This document shows, one piece after another, positions 1-7,230 of a DNA stretch of 28,055 nucleotides (positions within the stretch are counted from its first letter, which is position 1; the number at the start of each line of letters is the position of its first letter). The stretch is taken from positions 1-28,055 of IMG/VR virus record IMGVR_UViG_3300048591_001064; one strand, written 5' to 3'. A program made the position numbers and the translations under genes. The stretch comes from a virus. The notes beneath the pieces were generated by a model. The model was given only the letters and a program-made list of their open reading frames with translations, was not told where the DNA came from and ran no database searches.

Positions 1-489
1 AATAATGTTTTGGTGAAAGGTAAAGTGACTAACATCAGGTAGCTCTGCCTCGTCTTTATCTAACTGGTGCAGCTTAATGTAATTGGCCGTAGCCTGATTC
101 AAAGCTTTCACATCCTTAAGCTCTACAGCAAGGTCACGGTCTTGCCGTATCATCTCATCCGCAATAACCCTGCGCATTTCGCGGGTTATGTGCATAATCG
201 GCCCAAATACCTGGTAACACAAATTCAGGTCTGTAATAGCGCTGCCAATGGTGTAGCCGTATTGATGCATCAGCATCTTCTGCACCTTAGGCACAAACTT
301 GTGCTGCAGCAAGAGGCTTTTAGCTGTGATAATGCGCTCAAGCTTTACATGCAGCGCAGGCGTTAACTGGTTGCGCTCATGCACATCATCCACATCGCTT
401 TGCAAAAACGCAATAATGCGCTCCGCATCCGTGCGCACGCCAAGCAACTCCTTAGCGCTGTGCCTCCTTAAGCTTCTCTTTCCATCCAT
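1..489 (-). CDS. Phage protein, possibly small terminase subunit (partial)
   Basis: This frame is open for 163 codons from an ATG at 489 and runs off the left window edge, so the C-terminus is missing. The start MDGKRSLRRHSAKE is preferred because it is the only ATG before the long open stretch; it overlaps the upstream gene by 38 nt. The visible protein is mostly helical and charged, with many Lys, Arg, Glu and Asp residues and no membrane segment. It follows small genes in a leftward block whose continuation, beyond the window, should hold the large terminase and portal that this phage otherwise lacks. A small terminase or packaging-adjacent role is therefore inferred from position only; I recognise no diagnostic motif. 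Confidence 0.6.
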   Translation of the reverse strand, partial: MDGKRSLRRHSAKELLGVRTDAERIIAFLQSDVDDVHERNQLTPALHVKLERIITAKSLLLQHKFVPKVQKMLMHQYGYTIGSAITDLNLCYQVFGPIMHITREMRRVIADEMIRQDRDLAVELKDVKALNQATANYIKLHQLDKDEAELPDVSHFTFHQNII

Positions 490-757
490 ACTCTTTCACA
501 TATTTTTCTACCAACTGCTGGGCAGGGCCGCTACCATTGGCCGCCATATCAAAAACATTTTTTCTAACCTTATACATGGCCAGCAAGCGCCCCTTGTGGT
601 AGCGCTTGTAAATATCAGAGGTTACATCATCCAGCTGCACCAAAAAGCCACCAACATCAATACCAATCGCAAGCGCAGCCTCTTCCGGATTAAAAAGCAC
701 GGCCCCCATATCCTCAACCATCTGCAACTGCTCCTCAGTTATGTCGTCCAAGCTCAT
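452..757 (-). CDS. Small acidic phage protein, function unknown
   Basis: A protein of 101 residues beginning MSLDDITEEQ. I chose the ATG at 757 rather than the one at 805, because it limits the overlap with the PLD-like gene to 23 nt and begins a typical acidic N-terminus. It is soluble and mixed alpha/beta in appearance, with a Lys/Glu-rich helical end. It lies between the PLD-like gene and the partial gene at the left edge, overlapping both, so all three are probably co-translated. I do not recognise the family. A packaging accessory role is possible from its place but not shown. Confidence 0.7.
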   Translation of the reverse strand: MSLDDITEEQLQMVEDMGAVLFNPEEAALAIGIDVGGFLVQLDDVTSDIYKRYHKGRLLAMYKVRKNVFDMAANGSGPAQQLVEKYVKEYGWKEKLKEAQR

Positions 758-1313
758 CCAAAATCCATTTTTTATGATACAATCCAACCTCGCTCCTGGT
801 ATCAATCACACCCGCCTCAACCCGTGGGTTTTTAGTCCAGTTAGCACTGCCCACTATGGCAATGCACCAATCCGCGTTTTGAAGCACACACACCTTAGCA
901 TGCAGCTTAATCAGCTTTAGTTGCGTAAAAACATGCTTCGCCACATCATAAACCTCGGGCGTGCGCTCAATAACCCGATCGCTTAAAATGCAATGCGCCT
1001 CAGTAATGCCACCCGTAAGTTTTAAATTAAGCAACGCCCTCAAAGGCTGCTCCGTCATGCTCCAGCTGGTCATGTATAAGGCAGCGGGCCCAATCTGATC
1101 TATCAAGTAAATAACCAACTGGTGCATGCTCCATTTGCCCATGGTTACAAAATGGAGGTGCACATCTTTCTCCAAAACCCCAATAGCACCCTCAAGGTGC
1201 CGTAAGCTGCCACCCAGTAGCACGCGGCCACCACCAATGCACGATGATGGGGCAGCAACCCCGGCAACCTCAAAGGGCTTAATATCAGCAGTGTTAAACA
1301 ACATCGCCATCAA
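735..1313 (-). CDS. Phospholipase D-like (PLD superfamily) domain protein
   Basis: A protein of 192 residues with a single PLD-type half-site near the C-terminus: HAKVCVLQ at about residues 138-145, followed by GSANWTKNPRVEAG about 15 residues later. In PLD nucleases and phosphodiesterases the signature is HxKx4D with a downstream GSxN. Here His, Lys, Gly, Ser and Asn are present, but Gln occupies the place of the Asp. One-motif PLD proteins of this length normally work as dimers. The enzyme could be a nuclease or a processing factor; no signal peptide is visible, so it should act in the cytoplasm. It overlaps the genes on both sides by about 20 nt, which indicates one operon. Confidence 0.75.
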   Translation of the reverse strand: MMAMLFNTADIKPFEVAGVAAPSSCIGGGRVLLGGSLRHLEGAIGVLEKDVHLHFVTMGKWSMHQLVIYLIDQIGPAALYMTSWSMTEQPLRALLNLKLTGGITEAHCILSDRVIERTPEVYDVAKHVFTQLKLIKLHAKVCVLQNADWCIAIVGSANWTKNPRVEAGVIDTRSEVGLYHKKWILDELGRHN

Positions 1314-1965
1314 TCAATACTTTCAATTCTTCAATCTCCTTGCGCCAAGCCGCCAATTCAGGCTCCTTGCCCACCTTTTTCTTATTCTGGCTAATGCGCA
1401 CCCGCAAACTATTTATACGCCTAACCATAGCCGCCCGGTCAGTAATTTCTATTTCCGCCTTCGGCTGATATTTATTGCTGAGGATAACCTTGTTCTCCAC
1501 CCAATAATCCAACACCCTATAAATCGTATTAATTTCTCGCCAATGGCTCACAATCGCCTGGCACGCATCCGTGCACCTGCCCTGGTCAATTTCATGGAGG
1601 AGCTCCAGTTGGCTATGCAAATGATTTACGGCCTTATACAACTCATTTTGCCTCGTAAAAGCAGGCCATAACTGCTGCGGATAATCCTCCTTTTTTAGCC
1701 GCCCATACTTTACAGGCGTATCCACAGCCTTTTTTAAGGTTGATGTTGATGCAGGGGCCGCCCTCTGTGTGTGGCTAGCCAACACAGTGGGCGTGGGCGA
1801 TAGATCAGTGAGTTCTTGCAGCAACCGGCCACGGTTGTAAAAGGTATCACCAGAGCCAAGCACCTGCAGCAGCACAACCTTATGCGGGGCATGCTTTTTT
1901 AAAAGTGATAAACCTAACGTGTAATCGGCCGGCATAGCAAGCCACCCCTTAATATCATCGTGCAT
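1294..1965 (-). CDS. Helical phage protein, function unknown
   Basis: A protein of 223 residues starting MHDDIKGWLAM. The middle is a low-complexity, Ser/Thr/Pro/Ala-rich linker (about residues 55-85). The C-terminal half is strongly helical and charged, with coiled-coil character over about residues 165-220. Two Cys at about 132 and 136 (GRCTDACQA) do not form a recognised metal site. It starts 30 nt after the preceding gene, immediately downstream of a copy of the TTAAAGGACA motif, and overlaps the PLD-like gene by 20 nt. I do not recognise the family. Confidence 0.75.
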   Translation of the reverse strand: MHDDIKGWLAMPADYTLGLSLLKKHAPHKVVLLQVLGSGDTFYNRGRLLQELTDLSPTPTVLASHTQRAAPASTSTLKKAVDTPVKYGRLKKEDYPQQLWPAFTRQNELYKAVNHLHSQLELLHEIDQGRCTDACQAIVSHWREINTIYRVLDYWVENKVILSNKYQPKAEIEITDRAAMVRRINSLRVRISQNKKKVGKEPELAAWRKEIEELKVLIDGDVV

Positions 1966-1995
1966 AGCCCAAAAGTGGGCATAAAGGCCGCGTGG

Positions 1996-2005
1996 TTAAA
2001 GGACA
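1996..2005 (-). promoter_or_regulatory. TTAAAGGACA motif, copy 1
   Basis: The plus-strand 10-mer TTAAAGGACA (minus strand TGTCCTTTAA) covers the stop codon of the gene at 1996-2235 and lies about 31 nt before the next start at 1965. Three exact copies and one near copy occur in the window, all in the same orientation and all ahead of late genes. Confidence 0.45.
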
Positions 2006-2235
2006 GGCCGCTCAACCATCAACCAAACAAAATCCAACTCCCCCTCATCCGCCACAATATACCCCAGCTCATCCAACACATCAGCCACAAGCTGTGGGTT
2101 TTGCAAATCAGGGTAAACCTCTTTAAATCGAGTAAAAAGAGTAGTGGTAGTAACCGTAATACTAGCCTCTTTTTTGGTTTTTACAGGCGCATAATGATGC
2201 TCCAAAACCTCCTTAACCTTAGCCTTAATTTCCAT
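1996..2235 (-). CDS. Small phage protein, function unknown
   Basis: A protein of 79 residues beginning MEIKAKVKEV. The open frame continues upstream to a TTG at 2280, but the ATG at 2235 is preferred because it follows an A/G-rich leader (AAAGGTAAAA) and avoids a strongly structured inverted repeat. The N-terminal third is basic and helical, and the C-terminus is acidic with a Trp. It is the first gene of the left-hand leftward block. Its stop codon lies inside a TTAAAGGACA motif. No family is recognised. Confidence 0.65.
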   Translation of the reverse strand: MEIKAKVKEVLEHHYAPVKTKKEASITVTTTTLFTRFKEVYPDLQNPQLVADVLDELGYIVADEGELDFVWLMVERPVL

Positions 2236-2259
2236 TTTTACCTTTGGATGTTTAAAATA

Positions 2260-2375
2260 GTAGCCGGATGCTTGCGACAATTACCCTTTTAAAAAGTGTA
2301 ACCTCTGTTTGCACAGAGACACCCGGCTACCTTGATCAAGGCCAGCCAGAACTATAAAAAAAGGATAATTGTCGC
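2260..2375. repeat. Nested inverted repeats in intergenic region
   Basis: GTAGCCGG at 2260-2267 pairs with CCGGCTAC at 2323-2330. Inside lies a perfect CTCTGT/ACAGAG hairpin with a 4-nt loop at 2303-2318. A second, interleaved pair is GCGACAATTA at 2274-2283 and TAATTGTCGC at 2366-2375, each bordered by A/T-rich runs. The region separates the leftward gene at 2235 from the rightward micro-gene at 2497. It could hold divergent promoters or a regulator site, or be a recombination or replication structure. Confidence 0.5.
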
Positions 2376-2395
2376 GGGGCTAAAGTACACCAAAA

Positions 2396-2473
2396 GCGTC
2401 AGGGATTGCAGCGGCTACCCCGCAGCAGCCCGCAGGGGTGCGCGGAGTAATAGCGTAAAGCCCGCCCGGACGC
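2396..2473. other. GC-rich structured element (REP-like or ncRNA candidate)
   Basis: A GC-rich block in a window of more modest GC. Outer arms GCGTC-A-GGG (2396-2404) and CCC-G-GACGC (2465-2473) are complementary around a one-base mismatch, and an inner hairpin pairs ACCCC (2417-2421) with GGGGT (2435-2439). No convincing ORF crosses it. The composition and multi-stem layout recall dispersed intergenic repeats of Bacteroidota chromosomes, but that is memory, not a search result. It lies just upstream of the plus-strand micro-gene. Confidence 0.4.
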
Positions 2474-2496
2474 CCAAAAAACACTAAATTTATGCT

Positions 2497-2610
2497 ATGC
2501 TAAAAAAATGGTTCAATAGCCTATACCCCACACAGCAAGGGTACATCATCCTTGGCCTCATCATGCTCACCATAGCATTCATCCTGCACCTGCTAGGCAT
2601 CATCAAATAG
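2497..2610 (+). CDS. 37-residue single-pass membrane micro-protein
   Basis: A short plus-strand frame encodes a basic N-terminus (MLKKWFNSLYPTQQ) followed by a continuous hydrophobic segment of about 20 residues (about 15-35) and a final Lys, which is the layout of a small inner-membrane protein. It runs against nearly everything else in the window. It is preceded by A-rich sequence and followed within 10 nt by a hairpin terminator that would end its transcript. A holin-like or regulatory membrane role is possible, but nothing in the sequence fixes it. Very short frames can be accidental; the TM segment plus the terminator are the support. Confidence 0.45.
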   Translation: MLKKWFNSLYPTQQGYIILGLIMLTIAFILHLLGIIK

Positions 2611-2617
2611 CAAAACA

Positions 2618-2647
2618 AAAAGCCCCCTAATTGCTTAGAGGGCTTTT
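2618..2647. terminator. Bidirectional intrinsic terminator
   Basis: AAAAGCCC and GGGCTTTT form the arms of a hairpin with inner TAA/TTA pairing and a small loop. It gives a U-run on either strand, so it can end both the leftward head operon (last gene ends at 2685) and the rightward micro-gene ending at 2610. Confidence 0.8.
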
Positions 2648-2684
2648 CGCCTAAATCAACCCAATTATGAAAAAAAACTACTTC

Positions 2685-2885
2685 CTAAAATGTCTCCAGC
2701 GGAAAGTCCGCCTTCTTGGTTTTTTTAACCCGTACTAAATACGGCCAGTTGCTTTGCACAAGCTCCTCCGCTTGGCCAACCGTTAGCGTTTCAAGGTTAT
2801 ATGCCTTACCGCCCCGCAAAAAGCTTTTATGGTGGTAGTTAACCACTTTATAGTGCTTGCGTAAAGCTTCGGGCAACGTAACCAT
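2685..2885 (-). CDS. Small phage protein, function unknown
   Basis: A basic protein of 66 residues (MVTLPEALRK), the last gene of the leftward head operon. Its start overlaps the stop of the preceding gene as TAATG, indicating translational coupling. It has no membrane segment or cysteine motif. Position right after the capsid-associated genes suggests a head-completion or connector accessory, but the sequence does not show it. Confidence 0.75.
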   Translation of the reverse strand: MVTLPEALRKHYKVVNYHHKSFLRGGKAYNLETLTVGQAEELVQSNWPYLVRVKKTKKADFPLETF

Positions 2886-3409
2886 TAAACACCGGCAAAG
2901 GTTACCGTGCCATCATAGCGCACTACGCGGCCAAAGTGTTGCACGCTTACATTCCAACCGCGCTCGCCATCGCTCTCTTTGCCAATTTGCAAAGCAGCTT
3001 TAAACATTACGCCATTGTCAGCATCGCCCATTTGCAAAATCTTGCCATCTTTAAGTGGCACAAGCACAATGTGCTTCTCCTGCACCAACTTTTCGAAAAG
3101 CGCAATTTGCTCATCACCCATACCCGTGGCAAAGCCGGTAAAGTTCAACGCCTGGTCACCGCCCATAACGTTGCCTATATACTCACTCACCAGGTCCTGC
3201 TTATCCGTTTCAAGCTCAAGCTTAAAAAAGCCTTTGGGGCTGGTAAAGGTGTGGTCAGCCACAATCACATTGGCCTCAGCCAAGGTTGCGGGGGTAGTGG
3301 GCACATCGCCAATCACTAAAAAATCATCAACAGGCGCAAAATAAAGCGTGCGCTTGGTGCCTGCTGGGTTCCGCTCTTTCGCGGTGCGTATATCTACGTA
3401 ATCAACCAT
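2885..3409 (-). CDS. Putative virion structural protein (head or tail associated)
   Basis: A protein of 174 residues that appears mainly beta-stranded, rich in Val, Thr, Gly and Phe, without signal peptide or TM segment. It begins MVDYVDIRTAKERNPAG and lies 3 nt after the coiled-coil gene that follows the major capsid gene. Post-capsid genes of this size commonly encode decoration, tail-tube or tail-terminator proteins. A repeated aromatic/Gly pattern (FTGFATGMG, WNVSVQHFG) fits a virion protein, but no specific family is claimed. Confidence 0.7.
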   Translation of the reverse strand: MVDYVDIRTAKERNPAGTKRTLYFAPVDDFLVIGDVPTTPATLAEANVIVADHTFTSPKGFFKLELETDKQDLVSEYIGNVMGGDQALNFTGFATGMGDEQIALFEKLVQEKHIVLVPLKDGKILQMGDADNGVMFKAALQIGKESDGERGWNVSVQHFGRVVRYDGTVTFAGV

Positions 3410-3412
3410 TTT

Positions 3413-3697
3413 TTATAGAGGTTTTAAAATCGTTTGTCCTTCAATACCAAGCACGGCTGCCATAGCTTCTTTGTTTTTGGCAAGCTCATCAATACTAAAA
3501 GCACCAAGCACCGGCACATACGCACCACTGGTCACTTCATACTTTACCTTATTCAGGGTAGCAACTTTAACCTGGGGCGCCTTGGCGGCAGTAGCTCCAG
3601 CTTCTTCAAGCTTCTCCTGCATATCAGCCACTATGCCTTTTAGGTCATTATTTTCAGCCTCTAGGGCTGCAATTTTTTCTTCTAACTCGTTGGCCAT
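3413..3697 (-). CDS. Coiled-coil virion-associated protein
   Basis: A protein of 94 residues. Residues 3-35 form a clear heptad coiled coil (LEEKIAALEAENNDLKG). After an Ala-rich hinge, the C-terminal half looks compact and ends in LKPL. It sits between the major capsid gene and the putative structural gene at 2885, separated from the latter by 3 nt. It may be an oligomeric head accessory or minor scaffold; there is no sequence proof. About 77 nt separate it from the capsid gene, and that gap contains a hairpin without a U-tract. Confidence 0.75.
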   Translation of the reverse strand: MANELEEKIAALEAENNDLKGIVADMQEKLEEAGATAAKAPQVKVATLNKVKYEVTSGAYVPVLGAFSIDELAKNKEAMAAVLGIEGQTILKPL

Positions 3698-3774
3698 AAT
3701 TTCTTTAAAATTTAGGTTGAAGTGTGGGGGCGCTGTGCTGTTACCTACATAGCCCCCTGCGCTTCAGGGTTATT

Positions 3775-4872
3775 TTATGCCTGATCGTTAACCGCTAGGG
3801 CACGTGCGTGAATTTCTTTAAACTCAACACCACACTTAAAGTCCATCATCAGGTTAATGGCGCGTTTTTCTTGCTCCACCAAAATGGTGTTCTCATCGCT
3901 TGCGCTATCAATACCGTAGGTAATGTTATCAGGGGTCGTGCAAATCACGCGGCCACTTCCGGTTAAACCAGGTTCGCGCTTAATCCAGCAGCTTGTGCCA
4001 TCCAACATAACCATGCCTGGCTTCATGCCATCATAGTTGTTGTTTGCGCCATACAGCTCGCGGTATTTGCGGCTATACCAATCGTAAATGGTTGGGCTAA
4101 CCAATAGCTGCGTTTCACCATTCTTATAGGCTTCACCAAGGCCGTCATAAACAAGCTCAAGCTTATCAATTACGTTGGCGGCAGTTATGGCACCGGTTAC
4201 CACAGGGGCAATGTTGGTAGCCGTAATTTCAGCAGCAATAATGGTTTTAATACCATCCATAATAGCGCCAGGCGTAGTACCTGCAGCATTGTAAACACCA
4301 CTAAATAGGGCCTTCATGCGTATATTCTCCTGCACACGTGCTTGCACATATTCAGCAATCATTTGCTCAAAGGGGTAATCATAAGGGTTGCTACCTTTTG
4401 CGTACAATTTACCCAACCAGCTATTGTAAAGATCACTAGGTATAATCTGCAAGTCAACTTTAGCACCGCGCACCTTTAATATGCGTGCGCCAAAAGCAAT
4501 CGCATCAGTAGGTGGGTCAAACGTGGTACTCTTCTTTGGTCGTACCAAATCCGTAATACTCAAGTTTGGCAGAGGTTGCTCATCCTTAACATCATCCATC
4601 ACCGCAAAGCGGTCAGTAATGTTTTGCATGCCAAGCAGCGTTTCCTTAACATAAATGCTGGTGTCATTGCGGAAATAATCACCAAGCTTGGTTTTTAATT
4701 CAGTAATGCTAACCGTTTGCATAAGGGCCCCCTGCATGGTGGGCGTAATCATGCTTAAACCAAAAAGGCCAATGCTACCCACAATAGGGGCAACACCAAC
4801 AAATGCAGCAGATACACCCCCTAGTAAGAAGGTTGCAAATGCCGCGACAAAGAGAGTGAGAGTGCGTTTCAT
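3775..4872 (-). CDS. Major capsid protein with hydrophobic N-terminal extension
   Basis: A protein of 365 residues placed directly downstream of the protease/scaffold gene, where the major capsid gene of HK97-type phages normally lies. The body (from about residue 60) has an N-arm followed by alternating helical and beta regions, and a C-terminal stretch with FKEIHARALAVNDQA that fits an HK97-fold end. Unusually, the first about 50 residues are signal-peptide-like: MKRT, then hydrophobic stretches at about 5-27 and 28-48. From memory, similar extensions occur on capsid proteins of other Bacteroidota phages, and they are probably removed by the protease next door. Assignment rests on position, length and pattern rather than one motif. 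Confidence 0.75.
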   Translation of the reverse strand: MKRTLTLFVAAFATFLLGGVSAAFVGVAPIVGSIGLFGLSMITPTMQGALMQTVSITELKTKLGDYFRNDTSIYVKETLLGMQNITDRFAVMDDVKDEQPLPNLSITDLVRPKKSTTFDPPTDAIAFGARILKVRGAKVDLQIIPSDLYNSWLGKLYAKGSNPYDYPFEQMIAEYVQARVQENIRMKALFSGVYNAAGTTPGAIMDGIKTIIAAEITATNIAPVVTGAITAANVIDKLELVYDGLGEAYKNGETQLLVSPTIYDWYSRKYRELYGANNNYDGMKPGMVMLDGTSCWIKREPGLTGSGRVICTTPDNITYGIDSASDENTILVEQEKRAINLMMDFKCGVEFKEIHARALAVNDQA

Positions 4873-4895
4873 TGTTTATTCGCGATTTTTAAAAG

Positions 4896-5957
4896 TTACT
4901 TTTTTACGTATCCGGCCTTTTCTGCGCTAACCACCCAGCTAGGCTTATCGCCCGTGTTGGTTGGTGCATCATCATCTTCCCCCGCACCAGGTGCAGTTGG
5001 GGCTTGCCCGGCCAAATTGCCCAAACGCTCAACCTCTGCGGTTAAGCGGGTTTGCTCTGCAGTAGCAGCATCAAGCTGTGCCTGCAAAGCCGTTGCGCTA
5101 GCCTCAGCGGCAGCAGCAGCAACCAAGCGCGCGTTAAGCGCCTCAATTTGCTCTTCGGTTGGCTGCACGCTTAGCACAGCATCACCTTCTACAGCCTCAG
5201 CGCCAAAAAAGGCAGCCAAAGCCGTGTGGTTGTTCTTAATTATCATAGTGTCAGTAAAATTTTCGGGGGTAGGGGTAGGCGCAGGGGCAGGGGTGGGCAG
5301 CAAAGCGCCTTTAACCTCAGTAACCAACTTAGCAAACCATGTGGCTTGTTTGGGTTGGTAGTGCTTGCCTAACTGGGCAGCCACTTTAAGCAGCGGGCCC
5401 TGCGCATCAAAATCAGCCGGTAGGTCGGCAGCATCATCAAGCACATCATCCACCAGGCTAACAGCCTTAGCTTCTTGTGCCGTAAAAAAGTTATCCTCGT
5501 AATTAAACCAAAGGGCTTTTACATCCTCCAGCTTTAAGCCGGTTTTGGCAGCCACGCTAACAGCAAGCTGGTTGTCATACTTATCAAGCAGCTCAGCAGT
5601 ATTTCTAAACGACCGGGCATTGCCCCAATCCATACCGCTGGCATTGTGTAGCATAAACAGGCCATTGGCCGCAATTTGGGTGGTGTTTGCGGCAAGCGCG
5701 ATAATCGCCCCCATGCTATACGCTACGCCATCAATAACGGCAACCGTTGGCTTAGTGCTGGCCTTAATGGTGTTGTAAATGCCCAGGCCCTCGTGCACAT
5801 CACCACCAACACTATTTATATGTATGGCAATATCCGCCACCTCGGGGTTAGCCAAAGCAGCGTTAAAATCAGCAATAAAACGCTGGGCAGTGTTATCCAC
5901 ACCACTCCACCAATCATTGCCTATAGCACCATGTAAATAAATTTTTGCCCTTGGCAT
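4896..5957 (-). CDS. ClpP-like prohead protease fused to scaffold
   Basis: A protein of 353 residues. Residues 1-175 are an S14/ClpP-type serine protease: the glycine pair of the oxyanion region in NSVGGDV (48-54), nucleophile Ser81 in AYSMG, His104 in MLHN, and a likely Asp155 in YEDNFF. Residues 221-232 are a Pro/Ala/Thr linker. Residues 238-320 are an acidic, Ala-rich coiled coil typical of a capsid scaffold. It should assemble inside the prohead and cleave scaffold and capsid N-termini. It lies 23 nt before the capsid gene. A Met at residue 238 (ATG at 5246) begins the scaffold part and could be an internal start, as in lambda C/Nu3. Confidence 0.9.
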   Translation of the reverse strand: MPRAKIYLHGAIGNDWWSGVDNTAQRFIADFNAALANPEVADIAIHINSVGGDVHEGLGIYNTIKASTKPTVAVIDGVAYSMGAIIALAANTTQIAANGLFMLHNASGMDWGNARSFRNTAELLDKYDNQLAVSVAAKTGLKLEDVKALWFNYEDNFFTAQEAKAVSLVDDVLDDAADLPADFDAQGPLLKVAAQLGKHYQPKQATWFAKLVTEVKGALLPTPAPAPTPTPENFTDTMIIKNNHTALAAFFGAEAVEGDAVLSVQPTEEQIEALNARLVAAAAAEASATALQAQLDAATAEQTRLTAEVERLGNLAGQAPTAPGAGEDDDAPTNTGDKPSWVVSAEKAGYVKK

Positions 5958-6004
5958 TGCTTTACAATTTCGTCACGGTAAAACAACGCCAGCCAATTTG
6001 CTAG

Positions 6005-6014
6005 TTAAAGGACA
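6005..6014 (-). promoter_or_regulatory. TTAAAGGACA motif, copy 2
   Basis: An exact plus-strand copy of TTAAAGGACA in the 64-nt gap between the gene ending at 6022 and the protease start at 5957, about 48 nt before that start. It is non-coding here, which argues that the shared motif is a DNA or RNA signal and not a conserved peptide end. Confidence 0.5.
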
Positions 6015-6021
6015 GTAAAAC

Positions 6022-6651
6022 TCACGCTTTTAGCAAATATCCACCCGCATCAAGGCTATAATCGGCCTCACTTGGGCCTGAAACCAACAATTTACCCAAG
6101 GTATCCAAACTAAACGTTTCACCATTGCTACCCTCTTGCACCAACTGGCCAAGGTTATTAATGTAGAAGTAAATCGTGGTATCCTTAATATAAAGCGCCA
6201 GCCGGTTTGCTTTCTTTTTAAAGCTAAAGCCAATGCCTTTGCGCCCCCCTAGCTTGGCCGTGGTGGTGTTAAAGCTAAAGCTGCACGGGTCAGTAGGCGT
6301 GCCAAACACACGGCTGGTGCCCTGGTGCGTTCTGTATATAACAACAAACTTTTTGTTAAAGCCCCGCGTAATAGCGCGCATATTGGCCAAAAGGTCGTCC
6401 GGCAAAAAGCCGCTAAGCTCAGCCTCTAGCACAACGCCTTGGGCAGCATTGCCTGCACGCTCCGTATATTCAAGGCTATTATGGTCAGCATAGCCAACCT
6501 GCCACGCATACCCGGCCTTAAGCACAATACCGGCCTCTTCAATTTCCAGATCATCATCTGCTGGCCACGTTAAAATGCCAGAGGCATCAACAAACGTAAA
6601 GCTGTTGATGCCCCCGGTAATAATTCTGCTAACTCCTGTAAATTGTTCCAT
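6022..6651 (-). CDS. Putative virion structural protein
   Basis: A protein of 209 residues, predominantly beta-stranded (FTGVSRIITGGINSFTFVD at the start), with no signal or TM segment. Its C-terminal about 50 residues contain three short Asn/Asp/Gly-Leu-Gly units (NNLGQLVQEG, DTLGKLLVSG, DAGGYLLKA) that look like small repeated beta turns, as in fibre or appendage proteins. It precedes the protease gene in the head operon. A connector, head fibre or other virion role is inferred from position. The start is the only ATG before the conserved body and lies 3 nt after a near copy of the TTAAAGGACA motif. Confidence 0.7.
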   Translation of the reverse strand: MEQFTGVSRIITGGINSFTFVDASGILTWPADDDLEIEEAGIVLKAGYAWQVGYADHNSLEYTERAGNAAQGVVLEAELSGFLPDDLLANMRAITRGFNKKFVVIYRTHQGTSRVFGTPTDPCSFSFNTTTAKLGGRKGIGFSFKKKANRLALYIKDTTIYFYINNLGQLVQEGSNGETFSLDTLGKLLVSGPSEADYSLDAGGYLLKA

Positions 6652-6653
6652 TA

Positions 6654-6663
6654 TTAAGGGACA
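6654..6663 (-). promoter_or_regulatory. TTAAAGGACA-like motif, copy 3 (one mismatch)
   Basis: TTAAGGGACA on the plus strand ends 3 nt upstream of the ATG at 6651, in the same orientation as the other copies. It is closer to its gene than the rest. Confidence 0.35.
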
Positions 6664-6679
6664 GATTTCGACTAAATAA

Positions 6680-7192
6680 TTATAATACCTGTTCTATGAG
6701 CAACCGGCCACTTTTTTGGTATCGGTAGTAGCTTTTTTTAAGCGCTTCGTAGCTTATTTGGTTAAAGTCGATGTTGTACCGCTCCAAATAATTCAACATT
6801 TCCGTTTTCATCTTACCGCTTTTGCGGTTCGCCTCGCCCCGCTCTTGCAGCATGTCTAGCCTGCTAAACAATTCCTTTCTAAAAATGAAATCCAAAAACT
6901 CATTAATGCGTTGGCAATTCGCATCATTAACATGTATGCCCTCATACCGGGCATCATACAAACCGCCCAACTCATCCCTGCTAGGCAGCATAATAGTAAT
7001 GCTATAGGCAGGGGGCGGGCCTTTGGGTGGCAAGCCTTTTTCAACCATCCCAAAAAAGAAAGTGCCCAGGGCACTGTTAGCATCTACATACAGGCGGCCA
7101 TCTTGCTGGGCAAGGTGGCCTTGTATGTATTTTGCCAGGTGTGGCTTTACGCCAATCGTCACTTCAACTCGTTCTTCACTTCTTTGCTTCAT
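6680..7192 (-). CDS. Phage protein of unknown function
   Basis: A protein of 170 residues, basic and mixed alpha/beta (MKQRSEERVEVTIGVKPHLAKYI), with a helical C-terminal half rich in Tyr, Lys and Arg. It has no cysteine motif and no membrane segment. It opens the head gene block after an 80-nt gap and a possible promoter. The opening beta strand and basic helices could suit a nucleic-acid-binding or regulatory protein, but this is weak, and I do not recognise the family. Confidence 0.7.
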   Translation of the reverse strand: MKQRSEERVEVTIGVKPHLAKYIQGHLAQQDGRLYVDANSALGTFFFGMVEKGLPPKGPPPAYSITIMLPSRDELGGLYDARYEGIHVNDANCQRINEFLDFIFRKELFSRLDMLQERGEANRKSGKMKTEMLNYLERYNIDFNQISYEALKKSYYRYQKSGRLLIEQVL

Positions 7193-7230
7193 GCGGTTTT
7201 AGCATTTTAGGGTTTATTGCACAAAAACGC

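Noticed and set aside
2236-2280. Longer start (TTG at 2280) for the gene at 1996-2235
   Set aside because: It would place the start inside an inverted repeat; the ATG at 2235 has a better leader.
2936-3344. Two overlapping plus-strand frames opposite the structural gene at 2885
   Set aside because: Both mirror the minus-strand gene, which has better coding character and operon context.
3730-3762. GGGGGC/GCCCCC hairpin after the capsid gene
   Set aside because: It has a long loop and no U-tract, so it is not supported as a terminator.
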